A stretch of DNA of 52,057 nt from Microvirga sp. Its GTDB lineage: Bacteria > Pseudomonadota > Alphaproteobacteria > Rhizobiales > Beijerinckiaceae. The notes beneath the pieces were generated by a model. It had not been told where the DNA came from. It did no database searches and saw only the letters and a program-made list of their open reading frames with translations. The DNA is taken from assembly GCA_031181145.1 (NCBI GenBank), contig JAPSLB010000035.1, positions 1 through 52,057 of the forward strand, written 5' to 3'. Positions 24,176-33,049 of the stretch are shown here, piece after piece. The position numbers and the translations under genes were made by a program. Positions within the stretch are counted from its first letter, which is position 1, and each line of letters opens with the position of its first letter.

Positions 24176-25312
24176 TCATGTGGCCTTGAAGAAGTGATCG
24201 TAGGCCATGTCGCGAGAGGGCTCGTTGAGGCGCTCATAGGCATAGGTGCGCTGCACCCAGGCTTTCTGGCTGTCGATTACCTTCTTGAAGAACGGATCAG
24301 TCGAGAACTCGTCGATCACCGCGTTCCAGGCCGTAAGCTGTGTCTGCAGAACCGAATCCGGTGTTTTCTTCACGTTGACGCCACGTGACCTGATCGTCTC
24401 CAGGTCCTTCGAGTATCGATCCAAAGCCTTCCACGACATGTCGGCGGACGAGGCTTCGGCTGCGTACTTCACGATCGCCTTCAGTTCGGCAGGAAGCGCA
24501 TCGTACTTCGCCTTGTTGAAGATGATTTCGAAGGTTTCTCCAGACTGGTGGTAGCTCTGCAGCATCAGGTTCTTCGAGACATCGGGGAACCCGAGTGCCA
24601 GGTCGGAGGAGGGATTGTTGAACTCCGCCCCGTCGATGACGCCGCGCTCCAGGGCAGGCACGATTTCACCGCCCGCCAGGATCGTGACGGCGGCACCCAG
24701 CTGGCGGTTCAAGTCTGCCGCGAGACCGACGGTGCGATATTTCAGCCCTTTGAAGGCATCGGCCGACGTCACCTCGCTCTTGAACCAGCCGAGAGGCTGC
24801 GCCGGCATCGGGCCGCTGAGGAACCCGACGATGTTGAGTTTGAGGATCTGCTGCTGCAACTCGTTGTAGAGATCGTAGCCGCCGCCGTAGTTCATCCAGC
24901 CGAGGAACGAATTGGCGTTCCATCCGAATGACGGACCCGTACCAAACAGGGCGAACGCTTTGTTCTTGCCGTACCAATAGGCGGCCACGCCATGGCCGCC
25001 ATCGAGAATGCCGGCATGCACCGCATCCTGCAGCTGGAAGGCGGGGACGACAGCACCGGACGCGAGAACGTCGAGCTTGAGACGGCCGCCTGACATGTCG
25101 TTCACGCGCTTGGCGTAGTCGTTGCAGAACTCGTGGAAGATATCCCGATTGGGCCAGGTGGACTGGAATTTCCAGGTGGCGGTTTGCGCTCTTGAGACCT
25201 GCGGCGATGCGATGGTTGCGGCGGCGCCAAGGCCGGCGACCTGCAGAAAACGACGACGAGAATGCTTGACCGAGCCCGGAGTTTTGCCTTCCGGGGACCT
25301 GCTTTTCTTCAT
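24176..25312 (-). CDS. dctP: TRAP transporter substrate-binding protein (DctP), Tat-exported
   Basis: The 378-residue product is the periplasmic solute receptor. It carries a twin-arginine signal SRRRFLQVAGL (about residues 18-28) and a cleavage region near RAQT (about 43), then the DctP fold: FQSTWP at the mature start, the conserved PMPAQPLGWF and GLKYRTVG with the arginine that usually binds a ligand carboxylate, and GVIDGAEFNNPSSD. This layout is common in the TRAP receptors for keto-, aromatic or mannitol-like acids; the ligand is unknown. The ATG at 25312 has GGGAGGAA ahead; a longer frame to 25327 lacks support. It is the first gene of the operon, and no regulator lies next to it. Confidence 0.93.
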   Translation of the reverse strand: MKKSRSPEGKTPGSVKHSRRRFLQVAGLGAAATIASPQVSRAQTATWKFQSTWPNRDIFHEFCNDYAKRVNDMSGGRLKLDVLASGAVVPAFQLQDAVHAGILDGGHGVAAYWYGKNKAFALFGTGPSFGWNANSFLGWMNYGGGYDLYNELQQQILKLNIVGFLSGPMPAQPLGWFKSEVTSADAFKGLKYRTVGLAADLNRQLGAAVTILAGGEIVPALERGVIDGAEFNNPSSDLALGFPDVSKNLMLQSYHQSGETFEIIFNKAKYDALPAELKAIVKYAAEASSADMSWKALDRYSKDLETIRSRGVNVKKTPDSVLQTQLTAWNAVIDEFSTDPFFKKVIDSQKAWVQRTYAYERLNEPSRDMAYDHFFKAT

Positions 25313-25421
25313 GATTTCCTCCCTCACCCCCTGCTCGTTGTGAAGGATCGCGTTTTCTTGTCCGGGAACGCGTTCGTCCTTGGGAAATGGTGCGTCACAT
25401 TGTTGAGGAATTCAAGAGGTG

Positions 25422-25452
25422 TTCCCCGAAAGCATAGGAAACCTATCGGGAA
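25422..25452. promoter_or_regulatory. Stem-loop in the dctP leader region
   Basis: TTCCCCGA and CGGGAA enclose an inner ATAGG-AAA-CCTAT stem (25434-25438 with 25442-25446), about 110 bases upstream of dctP. It could be an operator for the TRAP operon. The 240-base gap 25313-25552 has no gene. Confidence 0.4.
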
Positions 25453-25552
25453 ATGCTGCTTTTTACTTGCCCCCAACGGGGTGCTTTTCTTATAACAGGC
25501 CCAGAATCCTAGCAGGCGACGTAAATTTCGTGTGATGCGTCTTCACGGACTG

Positions 25553-26743
25553 TCAGGCCGTCTCGAGAGCCGCCACCAGATCCGACAACAGATCCTCTCG
25601 ATGCTCCAGGCCCACCGACAGCCGCACGAGCCCGTCCGAAATTCCCATTTCGGCGCGTAGCTCCGGCGCGAAGCGCTGATGGGTAGTGGTCGCCGGGTGG
25701 GTGACCAGGCTCTTTGCATCCCCGAGATTGTTGGAAATGCGGATCAGCCGCAATGCGTTCATGAAACGGAATGCGGCTGCCTTTCCGCCTTTCACCTCCA
25801 GTGCAATCATCGTCGAGCCGCCGCTCATTTGGCGGCGGATCAGCTCGGCCTGGGGATGATCCTCGCGGCCGGGATAGGTCAGGCTTCTGAGCTTGGGATG
25901 GTCGTGCAGGGAATCGGCGAGGAAGCCCGCATTGGCCGTCTGGCGCTCCACCCTCAGGGACAGCGTTTCCAGCCCTTTAAGAAGAACCCATGCATTGAAG
26001 GGCGAGATCGAGGGGCCTGTCATGCGCAGAAATTGCTGCACCTTGCTCTCGATGAATTCCGTGGAGCCAAGAATGACGCCCCCCAGGCAACGGCCCTGAC
26101 CGTCGATGTGCTTGGTGGCGGAGTAGACGACGCAATCCGCGCCGAGCGCCAAAGGCTTCTGGTAGAGCGGCGTGGCGAAGACATTGTCCACGGTGAGCGT
26201 TGCTCCTGCCGCATGCGCGATTTGGGCGACGGCGGCGATGTCGATGATCTGCAGACTGGGATTGGACGGCGTCTCCAGAAGGAAAGCCCTCGTCTCGGGT
26301 CGAACGGCATTACGCCATGCCTCCAGGTCAATGCCGTCGACCAGGGTGCAGGCGACCCCGAAACGCGGGAGAAAATCCTCGACCACCCAGCGGCATGAGC
26401 CGAAGAGGCCGCGGGCGGCCACCACATGATCTCCCGCCTGGACCTGGCTCAACATGGCCGCCGTCACGGCAGCCATGCCGCTTGCAGTCGCTCTAGCAGT
26501 CTCGGCACCTTCCAGAGAGGCCATGCGCTGCTCGAACATGTCGATGGTCGGGTTGGAGTAGCGGCTGTAGCTGTATCCCGGCTCCTCGTTCAGGAAGCGG
26601 CGCTCGGCGCTCTCTGCGCTTTCATAGACAAAGCCCTGTGTAACGAAGAGGGCCTCGGACGTTTCGCCGAACGGCGTCCGAAGCTGACCCTCATGAACGA
26701 GGCGGGTTTCGAGGCGATAATCGGGATCATGGTGCTCGGTCAT
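25553..26743 (-). CDS. metZ: O-succinylhomoserine sulfhydrylase MetZ
   Basis: MetZ uses PLP to convert O-succinylhomoserine and sulfide directly to homocysteine in methionine synthesis. The 396-residue product belongs to the Cys/Met-metabolism PLP family: YSYSRYSNPT (about 57-66), the cofactor-binding ATASGMAAVTAAML (about 85-98), VDNVFATP (about 185-192) and the PLP lysine at 211 in SATKHIDGQGR. The length and the YSRYSNPTI/LFVTQGFVYES features fit MetZ rather than MetB or MetC, but family members are hard to separate by sequence alone. rfbD lies 68 bases upstream on the same strand, with a long palindrome in between that covers the leader. Confidence 0.9.
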   Translation of the reverse strand: MTEHHDPDYRLETRLVHEGQLRTPFGETSEALFVTQGFVYESAESAERRFLNEEPGYSYSRYSNPTIDMFEQRMASLEGAETARATASGMAAVTAAMLSQVQAGDHVVAARGLFGSCRWVVEDFLPRFGVACTLVDGIDLEAWRNAVRPETRAFLLETPSNPSLQIIDIAAVAQIAHAAGATLTVDNVFATPLYQKPLALGADCVVYSATKHIDGQGRCLGGVILGSTEFIESKVQQFLRMTGPSISPFNAWVLLKGLETLSLRVERQTANAGFLADSLHDHPKLRSLTYPGREDHPQAELIRRQMSGGSTMIALEVKGGKAAAFRFMNALRLIRISNNLGDAKSLVTHPATTTHQRFAPELRAEMGISDGLVRLSVGLEHREDLLSDLVAALETA

Positions 26744-26754
26744 GAGCCGATACT

Positions 26755-26782
26755 ACGTTTGTTCTTTAAAAAGAACAAACGT
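26755..26782. promoter_or_regulatory. 12-bp perfect palindrome just upstream of metZ
   Basis: ACGTTTGTTCTT (26755-26766) pairs with AAGAACAAACGT (26771-26782) around TAAA, 11 bases before the metZ start. On the reverse strand no T run follows the stem, so it is more likely an operator or a ribosome-access hairpin than a terminator. Confidence 0.6.
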
Positions 26783-26811
26783 TTTTCTTGCGAAATGATG
26801 CTCTCCTCAAT

Positions 26812-27717
26812 TCATCGATTGCCGCTCGTCCGAAGCTCCATGACAAGGCGCTTGAGGCAGGGCTCCAGCGAGGCTTGCCAGGAGGACAGCCTGATCCCGT
26901 GAGCTGCCTCAAGTTTCGTGCAGTCGAGGCGCGAATTGGCCGGCCGCCGGGCCGGCGTCGGGTAGTCAGCAGCCGAAAGAGGACGAACCCTGGCAGTAGG
27001 CCCCCCCAGCCGGTCTGACAGAGCGAAGATCTCCGTCGCGAACTCGGCCCAGCTTGCAAAACCCGCGCCGGTCATGTGGAAGATGCCGCGCAGGCTCTTC
27101 TCCTCCGGCCTCTCAAGGAGGTTTCTGGCGACGCCATAGATTCCGTCGGCGAGATCGAGGGCGTTTGTTGGAGAGCCGACCTGATCGGCAACGACACCGA
27201 TCTCGTCCCGCTCCACGGCCAATCCCAGCATCGTCTTCACGAAGTTCCTGCCGAAGGGGCTGTAGATCCAGGCCGTCCGCAGGATCACGTGATCCTCGGT
27301 CTCGGCGGCGACCGCCGTTTCGCCGAGGAGCTTGGAAGCTCCATACGCGCCCAGGGGCTCGACCGCATCGTCCTCCCGATACGGACGATCAAGGATGCCG
27401 TTGAAAACATAGTCCGTAGAGAGCTGGACGAGGGGTACGCCCATGGCTGCGGCCGCCCCGGCGACAACGCCTGCGCCGATGCCGTTGATCGCCTCTGCCA
27501 GCTCCGGCTCCGCTTCCGCCTGGTCGACGGCCGTATAGGCAGCCGCGTTGACGATCAGGTCTCCGCCTTTCTCACGGAGAATGTCTTCGATTCCGGATGG
27601 ATCGGCGAGGTCCAGCTTGGGCCTTCCCAGCAGAACAGCTTCCGCTTCGTGCATCCGGGCGCGTTCCGCCAGAGCGCGGGCGACTTGCCCTTCCTTGCCG
27701 ATCACGATGATGCGCAT
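26812..27717 (-). CDS. rfbD: dTDP-4-dehydrorhamnose reductase (RmlD)
   Basis: The 301-residue product is an extended short-chain dehydrogenase that makes dTDP-L-rhamnose, a precursor of surface polysaccharide. The NAD(P)-binding motif is GKEGQVA at residues 7-13, followed by NAAAYTAVDQAE (about 57-68), STDYVFNG (about 99-106), the catalytic YGASK (about 124-128) and RTAWIYSPFGRNFVKTML. These are classic RmlD signatures. The other rhamnose genes (rfbA, B, C) are not in this window, so the gene is separate from its pathway partners here. metZ follows on the same strand. Confidence 0.93.
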   Translation of the reverse strand: MRIIVIGKEGQVARALAERARMHEAEAVLLGRPKLDLADPSGIEDILREKGGDLIVNAAAYTAVDQAEAEPELAEAINGIGAGVVAGAAAAMGVPLVQLSTDYVFNGILDRPYREDDAVEPLGAYGASKLLGETAVAAETEDHVILRTAWIYSPFGRNFVKTMLGLAVERDEIGVVADQVGSPTNALDLADGIYGVARNLLERPEEKSLRGIFHMTGAGFASWAEFATEIFALSDRLGGPTARVRPLSAADYPTPARRPANSRLDCTKLEAAHGIRLSSWQASLEPCLKRLVMELRTSGNR

Positions 27718-27897
27718 GGTCGTTTTCTCTTCCCTTGGGCAAGATGGCGCCGGTCCTGGACCTGCAGCCTGGACGACGGCGAGAGGCTTACCGTGTCTTC
27801 GTGATGTTGCGCTGCAATATCACACTCCCGTCATGGTTCTCCTGCATATCTGATTCGAGACATGGTAAGATGGGTGGAAATATCGATGGAGGAGGGT

Positions 27898-28128
27898 ATG
27901 TACGCTTACAACCTGTTCCGCAGCACGCAGCAGGACGGCCTTGTCTGCGCGGTTCCAGAAGAGCGTTCGGTTCCTGCCTTCGTCACCGGGCCGCAATGGC
28001 GGTTCGGAGGGCGCCTTGAACAGGGTGAGCCCCCGCTGGGCTTCGACAGGCAGGCCGCCAGAACCGGAGTTCGGTTCAACGGATATTACCTGTTCGCGAG
28101 CTTCTCAAAGGATTCGGCGCACCAATAA
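27898..28128 (+). CDS. Small protein of unknown function
   Basis: The 76-residue product begins MYAYNLFRSTQQDGLVCAVPE and contains VTGPQWRFGGRL and FNGYYLFASF, a mixed beta-rich pattern without a signal or membrane segment. GGAGGAGGG lies right before the ATG at 27898, which is why it is preferred over an upstream GTG-type start at 27862. It is divergent from rfbD and lies upstream of the MFS gene. I do not recognise a family; the strong ribosome site and aromatic-rich composition argue that it is real. Confidence 0.65.
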   Translation: MYAYNLFRSTQQDGLVCAVPEERSVPAFVTGPQWRFGGRLEQGEPPLGFDRQAARTGVRFNGYYLFASFSKDSAHQ

Positions 28129-28188
28129 GCCGGGCTGATCGGTTGCATGACATTTTCTGAAGAAGGAGCCTCACGCAGGGGAACGGGC

Positions 28189-28217
28189 TTGATATTGTAG
28201 GACGTCTGCTCTCTATT
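28189..28217 (+). promoter_or_regulatory. Candidate sigma-70 promoter of the MFS gene
   Basis: TTGATA (28189-28194), a 17-base spacer and TCTATT (28212-28217). If used, transcription starts near 28224 and the true start codon would be the GTG at 28259 rather than 28220. Confidence 0.45.
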
Positions 28218-28219
28218 TT

Positions 28220-29560
28220 GTGAGAACGGCGCCCGCCGTTGCTTCCCCTGCGTGGATCGTGAATTCTTCTCTCGCTCTTATCTGGACCATTACGGCTGCC
28301 ACGACCCTGCTGCAGGCCGGCAACGGACTGCTCCAGGCACTGATGCCGCTGCGCATGCAGGCTGGAGGCCTTTCGGTCTCCGCCATCGGAGTCGTGGCCG
28401 CGGCCTATGGCCTTGGTTTCTCGACCGGCTGCTTCCTGGCCCCCGCCTTCATCCGCCACGTCGGCTATATTCGCGCCTTCGCCAGCCTGGCGGCCATGGT
28501 GGCCGTTCTGGTGCTTGCCATGACGCAAGCCCAGTCGACGCTTGCCTGGGTGATCCTGCGTGGGCTTACGGGCGTGACGTTCGCCTGCATCTTCACCGTG
28601 ACCGACGGCTGGATCAGCGCGCGTGCCACCTCGAGCCATCGGGGGCGAGTTCTGTCCTTCTACATGATCTGCACCAAGATCGCCCTGATGCTGTCGCCGC
28701 TCGGCATCAGTTTCGGGGATCTCAGGACCGATGGATTGTTCATGGCCGTGAGTGCGGCGATATCGCTGTCGCTGCTTCCGATCGCAGCCACGACCACGAA
28801 GGAGCCGCCAGCGCCCAAGGGCGTGAAGATCGAAGTCCGGGATCTCTTCGCGCTTGCTCCCTCGGCGGTCGTCGGATCATTCGTGGTCGGCCTCGTCAAC
28901 GGTCCTGTCATCGCCATTACCCCTGTCTTCGGCGTCAGCATCGGTCTGGCGCAGGAGCGGGCGGCGGCGCTCCTTTTCGCGCTTCAGGCCGGAAGTCTCC
29001 TGTTGCAATGGCCGCTCGGTTGGCTGTCCGACAGAGCGGACCGGCGCTATGTCATCGCGGGACTGGCGGCGGGGACGAGCCTGGTGTCAGTGCTGATTCT
29101 GTTCGCGAGCGCGCAGGGAGCCCAGAGCATGATTATCTGGAGCTTCGCCGCCTGGGGCGGTTTGGCCCTCTGTATCTACTCGGTATGTGTGGCGCATGCC
29201 TGCGACATTGTCGATCCTGGCCGTATCGTCTCGACGGTGGGCACCCTTCTCTTTTCCTGGGCGGCAGGCGTGACGGTCGGCCCATTGTTCGGCGCCGTTG
29301 CGATGGAACTGCTCGGGCCGAGCGGCCTTTTCATCTACTCGGCCGTCGCCTCGCTGGGGCTCGCCGTCTTCATCATCCTACGGATCGTTCGGGTTCAGCG
29401 AGCGCCGGTCAAAGGCGGCTTCGTCGTCGCTTCCACCAGCTCCGCAGCCCCCACCGTGGTCGCCCGCACCGAAATGGTTGCGACCGGCCACGAGCGGGAT
29501 TGCGGGGCAATTGATCAGAATTCCGCCTCTGCGGTGACGCGGGATGAAACGTCCTCGTAG
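28220..29560 (+). CDS. MFS transporter (YcaD-like)
   Basis: The product of up to 446 residues has twelve membrane helices and is a major facilitator. The first half shows LLQAGNGLLQALMPLRMQ and the loop-2 region GFSTGCFLAP, and the mid-protein charged loop GWLSDRADRRYVI (about 270) is the second-half copy of the MFS loop motif. The pattern is close to the YcaD/UMF1-like predicted transporters; substrate unknown. The start is uncertain: GTG 28220 lies almost on a candidate -10, and a GTG at 28259 (433 residues) keeps all helices. The tail of about 45 residues after the last helix is hydrophilic, and its last 46 bases overlap the convergent transglycosylase gene. Confidence 0.85.
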   Translation: MRTAPAVASPAWIVNSSLALIWTITAATTLLQAGNGLLQALMPLRMQAGGLSVSAIGVVAAAYGLGFSTGCFLAPAFIRHVGYIRAFASLAAMVAVLVLAMTQAQSTLAWVILRGLTGVTFACIFTVTDGWISARATSSHRGRVLSFYMICTKIALMLSPLGISFGDLRTDGLFMAVSAAISLSLLPIAATTTKEPPAPKGVKIEVRDLFALAPSAVVGSFVVGLVNGPVIAITPVFGVSIGLAQERAAALLFALQAGSLLLQWPLGWLSDRADRRYVIAGLAAGTSLVSVLILFASAQGAQSMIIWSFAAWGGLALCIYSVCVAHACDIVDPGRIVSTVGTLLFSWAAGVTVGPLFGAVAMELLGPSGLFIYSAVASLGLAVFIILRIVRVQRAPVKGGFVVASTSSAAPTVVARTEMVATGHERDCGAIDQNSASAVTRDETSS

Positions 29561-30618
29561 CGGCTCAGGCGCTTGTCGATCATCGTGTCGATCTTGCCGT
29601 AAACCTCTGACACGCTGAGCTGACGGGTCTTCTTGCCGTCCTTGGCATAGAACAGAGACTTGTTCGACTTGGCCGCTCTGGGGAACACGCTCTTCGCGCT
29701 TTTCTTGGGCTTGTCGTCCACAAGGGCGATGAACTTGCTCGCGCTGTCCACTCCGAAGAAGTGCGAGAGATAGAACTCCGAGCGACTGAGCTTGCGCCCC
29801 AGCCTGGCCTCGATCTTCGCCTTGTCGCGCTGCATCATCTCGGCGGCCATGAGCGCCGAAATGTAGGGATTGCGGCGCAGGCCGAGAATATGTTCGCGCT
29901 TCGCTTCGTCTGAAACCGAGAGCTTGATGCCCTGTTTCTCGATGGACGATGCTTCCATGATCAGGCCGTATTTCGGCCCGAATGAACGCACGGCCTCGAG
30001 CCATGTGCTCGTGATGAACTGGAAGAGACCGACGGCGGATGACGTCGACGCCTTGTTGCCGGGGAGGAAGCTCGACTCCTTGTCCGCAAGCGCCATCATG
30101 TAGACGGGATCGGCGCCGGTGATCGCAGATGCGCGCAGGATGGTGTCGACAATCCAGCGAGGCACCCGCATTTCCTCGAAATCCACGTACTCGACAGGCG
30201 TCACATCGATATCGTCCTCCGTGTCACCTTCCTCGGCAGGCGGGTTGGTGAGCGGCATGGACGTGATGAAGAGTTCCTGCAACTGCGCGTAGGAGAGCGC
30301 CTTCGCGGGCTCCACAGGAACGATGGATTCGAGAGGGTCCGGATCGCTGTTCAATGCTGCCGACTTCGGCGTCATCGCGAAACGGGAGAGGGCCTGCTTA
30401 TGAGAGCTGACCGCAAGGGCCGGAGCTGCCCCGAGTCCGGCAACGATGCATCCGCTCAAGCCCGCGCTCGCAATGATGTTGAGCAGAGACCGCCGCCTGC
30501 AGAACGCCGAAGGGCCTTGTCGCGCAGTGCGAACTTGACGCTCGGTAAAAGCATTGTCTTTGTAGCGAAACAGCGATGACTGGCATGCGCGGTAAAGCGC
30601 TGTCAGAGCAATCTGCAT
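29515..30618 (-). CDS. Lytic transglycosylase SLT-domain protein
   Basis: The 367-residue product likely cleaves peptidoglycan glycan strands. A basic N-terminus precedes a hydrophobic signal (about 45-70, IIASAGLSGCIVAGLGAAPALA). After an acidic linker comes the SLT-like domain (about 150-300): ADPVYMMALADKESSFLPGNKASTSSAVGLFQF, with the catalytic Glu in ALADKESSF and the SSAVGLFQF turn, and a FYLSHFFG motif. The C-terminal 60 residues are Lys/Ser-rich. The start at 30618 makes an unusually long pre-signal stretch; a later start near residue 40 is possible. Two operator-like palindromes lie 85-165 bases upstream. Its 3' end overlaps the MFS gene. Confidence 0.82.
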   Translation of the reverse strand: MQIALTALYRACQSSLFRYKDNAFTERQVRTARQGPSAFCRRRSLLNIIASAGLSGCIVAGLGAAPALAVSSHKQALSRFAMTPKSAALNSDPDPLESIVPVEPAKALSYAQLQELFITSMPLTNPPAEEGDTEDDIDVTPVEYVDFEEMRVPRWIVDTILRASAITGADPVYMMALADKESSFLPGNKASTSSAVGLFQFITSTWLEAVRSFGPKYGLIMEASSIEKQGIKLSVSDEAKREHILGLRRNPYISALMAAEMMQRDKAKIEARLGRKLSRSEFYLSHFFGVDSASKFIALVDDKPKKSAKSVFPRAAKSNKSLFYAKDGKKTRQLSVSEVYGKIDTMIDKRLSRYEDVSSRVTAEAEF

Positions 30619-30701
30619 TCGGAGTGGCCCCCACAGGATCGACTGCTTCTCCGCAGAGCAGATGCACAGTCCTTCTTCGTTGACGAGGGGGAGTATGTGC
30701 T

Positions 30702-30782
30702 AGGTCGATATGACCAGAATAGGTCAGCTTGACCTTAGACTAGGCAAATCTTCCGAAATGCGTCAAACGGTCACCCGTTTGA
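30702..30782. promoter_or_regulatory. Cluster of operator-like palindromes upstream of the transglycosylase
   Basis: Two GGTC-N5-GACC palindromes lie 19 bases apart (30703-30715 and 30722-30734), the second extended to AGGTCA-GCT-TGACCT. A third, unlike palindrome TCAAACGG-TCAC-CCGTTTGA is at 30763-30782. The remaining gap 30619-31023 holds no gene I can support. Confidence 0.5.
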
Positions 30783-30964
30783 ATGAAGAGGAAAACCCTC
30801 TAAACAAAGGGGCTTTCCACCTTTTCTCTCAGGTTCCGAACTACGGGCCGGGCACATTGTCGCAAGGAAGGTTTGGCTGCTTCGCGGGCGCAGAAGGGCC
30901 AGGGAAAGCCGTTTGAAATCACCCGATTGCACCGAATAGCCACAATTGCGGTAGGGCGGAGAAA

Positions 30965-30990
30965 GGTCGGACGCTGTCGTGCGCCCGACC
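30965..30990 (-). terminator. Terminator-like hairpin after btuB
   Basis: GGTCGG (30965-30970) pairs with CCGACC (30985-30990), with a further CGC/GCG pair inside. On the reverse strand it is followed by TTTC, 33 bases after the btuB stop. Confidence 0.6.
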
Positions 30991-31023
30991 TGCACAAGTC
31001 ATGTCGGCTCTCGTCTGTCGCCG

Positions 31024-32997
31024 CTACCAGGTTGCACGCAATCCCGCGTAGAAGGACCGGCCTGCAGTACCGTAATTGTATACTTCCTGATAACGCGCAT
31101 CGGTCAGGTTCTCTGCGCGGCCATAGATGCTGAATGTGTCGTTGATTTTGTAATCGGCATAGAGGTCGAAGCGCGCATATGGTGCAAGCTCGTACAGCTC
31201 GCCCGGCGAGGAGAAGCGGGTTCCGACGAGGACGACCGAAGGCTCGATGGAGAGGCCCGGGACCGGCGTGATGGTAAAGCCGAGGCGGCCCTGGTGCTGC
31301 GGCCGGCGCGCAAGGCGCAGATCCGTGTCTTCATCGAAGGCTTCGAGGTAAGTGTAGGTTGCCTTCACGCGAAGCCAGGCAGGGATGACATCCATATCGG
31401 CTGAGAGCTCGATGCCGCTGGTGCGTGCCCGCTTCACATTGATGAAGCAGCCATACATCTGCTCCGGACGGCAGGTATCCGCCATCGCATACGCGATGAG
31501 ATTGCGGAACCGGTTGGCGAAGAACGTGGCCGAGAGCAGCACACGATCATCGGCCAATCTCTGATCGACGCCCACGTCGAATCCGATCGAGCGTTCCGAT
31601 TCCAGGCTCGCGGTGCCGGAGAACGGATCGAACTTCTGGTAGAGGGTCGGTGCCTTCGCGCCCGTGCCGAGGCTGGCGCGCAGCTTCGTGCCGGAGCTCG
31701 GGATCTCGTATGCCGCCGTGGTGCGCCATGTACCGAAGGTATCGCCATCCTCGATGTCGTCGATGCGGCCGCCCAGCGAGAGATGAAGGTTCTCGAACGG
31801 ACTGAACTGGTGAAGGGCATATACGGAGCGCGTCGTCTGCGAGGCGTCGACGTTTTCATATGTCGGGACTTCGACCGGCAGGACGTTGCGTGTGGTGGAG
31901 ACCAGAGTCTCTTCCTCGATCTTGGCGCCGAGGGTCAACAGCCCGAACGGACCGAGCTTCAGGTCGCCCTGGTACTCCGCCGAAAGGCGATCGCCCCGGT
32001 AGCCATATTCATCCCAGTAAAGGCTCGGCAAGAAGTACGAGCCGATGAGCCGGTAATCGCGATCCGTGCGGCTGCCTGAGACGAGAAAGCTGTTCTTGAG
32101 GATGCCGTCGAAGGCATCGATCGTCAGGCGCGCATGACCCTGGTAGAGATGCTGCCGTGCTGAGGAAGGGCCATCCGGCAGAGCATCGAATCCCGGGTCG
32201 TTGTCGAGCTCAACCTTGTTGTGGCTGGTATAGCCGCCGATCTCGAACGTCACATCCGGCGAAACGGCGACGGAGACACGGCCCGCAGCACCGAGGCGCT
32301 GGGCGCCGTCGGCTTCGAGAGGAGACGCGAGAGCATCTTCGATGCGGCCGATGCGGTAGCCGTACCGGGAAAAGCCCGCAGTGTCGAAGCCCGTTGCGGA
32401 GAAGGCATAGGATACCGGGCCCTCGCCGCCCGAAACGGCGGCGCGTCCGGCCTTGGTCCCGTAGCTGCCGCCTTCCACGCCGACGCTGATGCGTGGCGGG
32501 CCGTTGCCCTTGCGCGTGATGATGTTGATCACGCCGCCGATGGCGTCGGAGCCGTAGATGGCGGATTGTGGGCCACGCAGAACCTCGATCCGCTCGATAT
32601 CGATAGCAGACAGGTTCGAGAAGTCGAACTCGCCCGCATCGGTGGAAGGATCGTTCACGCGGATGCCGTCGATCAGGACGAGCGTGTGGCCTGCTTCGGC
32701 GCCGCGGAGGCGCACGGTCGTCGTCGATCCCGGTCCGCCGGTTTCGACGACGGTGACCCCCGGAACGCGGCGCAGAACATCCGCAGGGCTCTTCAGGGAT
32801 TCCTTCTCGATATCATCGGCGGTGATGACCGAAATCGCGCTGCCGGCCTGCGAGATTGCGAGCGGCGAGCGCGTGGCCGTGACCACGATGTCGGGAACAG
32901 GCACGGGTTCCGTGACGGTTTGAGCATGAGCCGCACCCAGCGAGAGTGCACACAGCGACACGGATGCCGCGAAGACGCGGCGCAAAGGCACGATCAT
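31024..32997 (-). CDS. btuB: TonB-dependent vitamin B12 receptor BtuB
   Basis: BtuB brings corrinoids across the outer membrane using TonB energy. The 657-residue product has a signal peptide (about 1-25, ending GAAHAQ), a TonB box-like VPDIVVTATR (about 34-43), a plug domain (about 45-150) with PADVLRRVPGVTVVETGG, RLRGAEAGHTLVLIDGIRVNDP and IERIEVLRGPQSAIYGSDAIGGVINIIT, and a 22-strand barrel ending in an aromatic residue (ATW). Identification as the B12 receptor is supported by the cobalamin riboswitch directly upstream and by btuF and cobU beside it. The ATG at 32997 has AGGAGG ahead; the frame continues into the riboswitch but that part is leader RNA. Confidence 0.95.
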   Translation of the reverse strand: MIVPLRRVFAASVSLCALSLGAAHAQTVTEPVPVPDIVVTATRSPLAISQAGSAISVITADDIEKESLKSPADVLRRVPGVTVVETGGPGSTTTVRLRGAEAGHTLVLIDGIRVNDPSTDAGEFDFSNLSAIDIERIEVLRGPQSAIYGSDAIGGVINIITRKGNGPPRISVGVEGGSYGTKAGRAAVSGGEGPVSYAFSATGFDTAGFSRYGYRIGRIEDALASPLEADGAQRLGAAGRVSVAVSPDVTFEIGGYTSHNKVELDNDPGFDALPDGPSSARQHLYQGHARLTIDAFDGILKNSFLVSGSRTDRDYRLIGSYFLPSLYWDEYGYRGDRLSAEYQGDLKLGPFGLLTLGAKIEEETLVSTTRNVLPVEVPTYENVDASQTTRSVYALHQFSPFENLHLSLGGRIDDIEDGDTFGTWRTTAAYEIPSSGTKLRASLGTGAKAPTLYQKFDPFSGTASLESERSIGFDVGVDQRLADDRVLLSATFFANRFRNLIAYAMADTCRPEQMYGCFINVKRARTSGIELSADMDVIPAWLRVKATYTYLEAFDEDTDLRLARRPQHQGRLGFTITPVPGLSIEPSVVLVGTRFSSPGELYELAPYARFDLYADYKINDTFSIYGRAENLTDARYQEVYNYGTAGRSFYAGLRATW

Positions 32998-33049
32998 GGA
33001 GACCTCCTGTCCGCCCCGCCGGCGAACAATACGGGTTGCGTTCTCGACG

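Noticed and set aside
26744..26811. SAM-II riboswitch or LexA box before metZ
   Set aside because: The conserved SAM-II sequence is absent, and the palindrome is GTTC-N8-GAAC rather than the alphaproteobacterial GTTC-N7-GTTC direct repeat.
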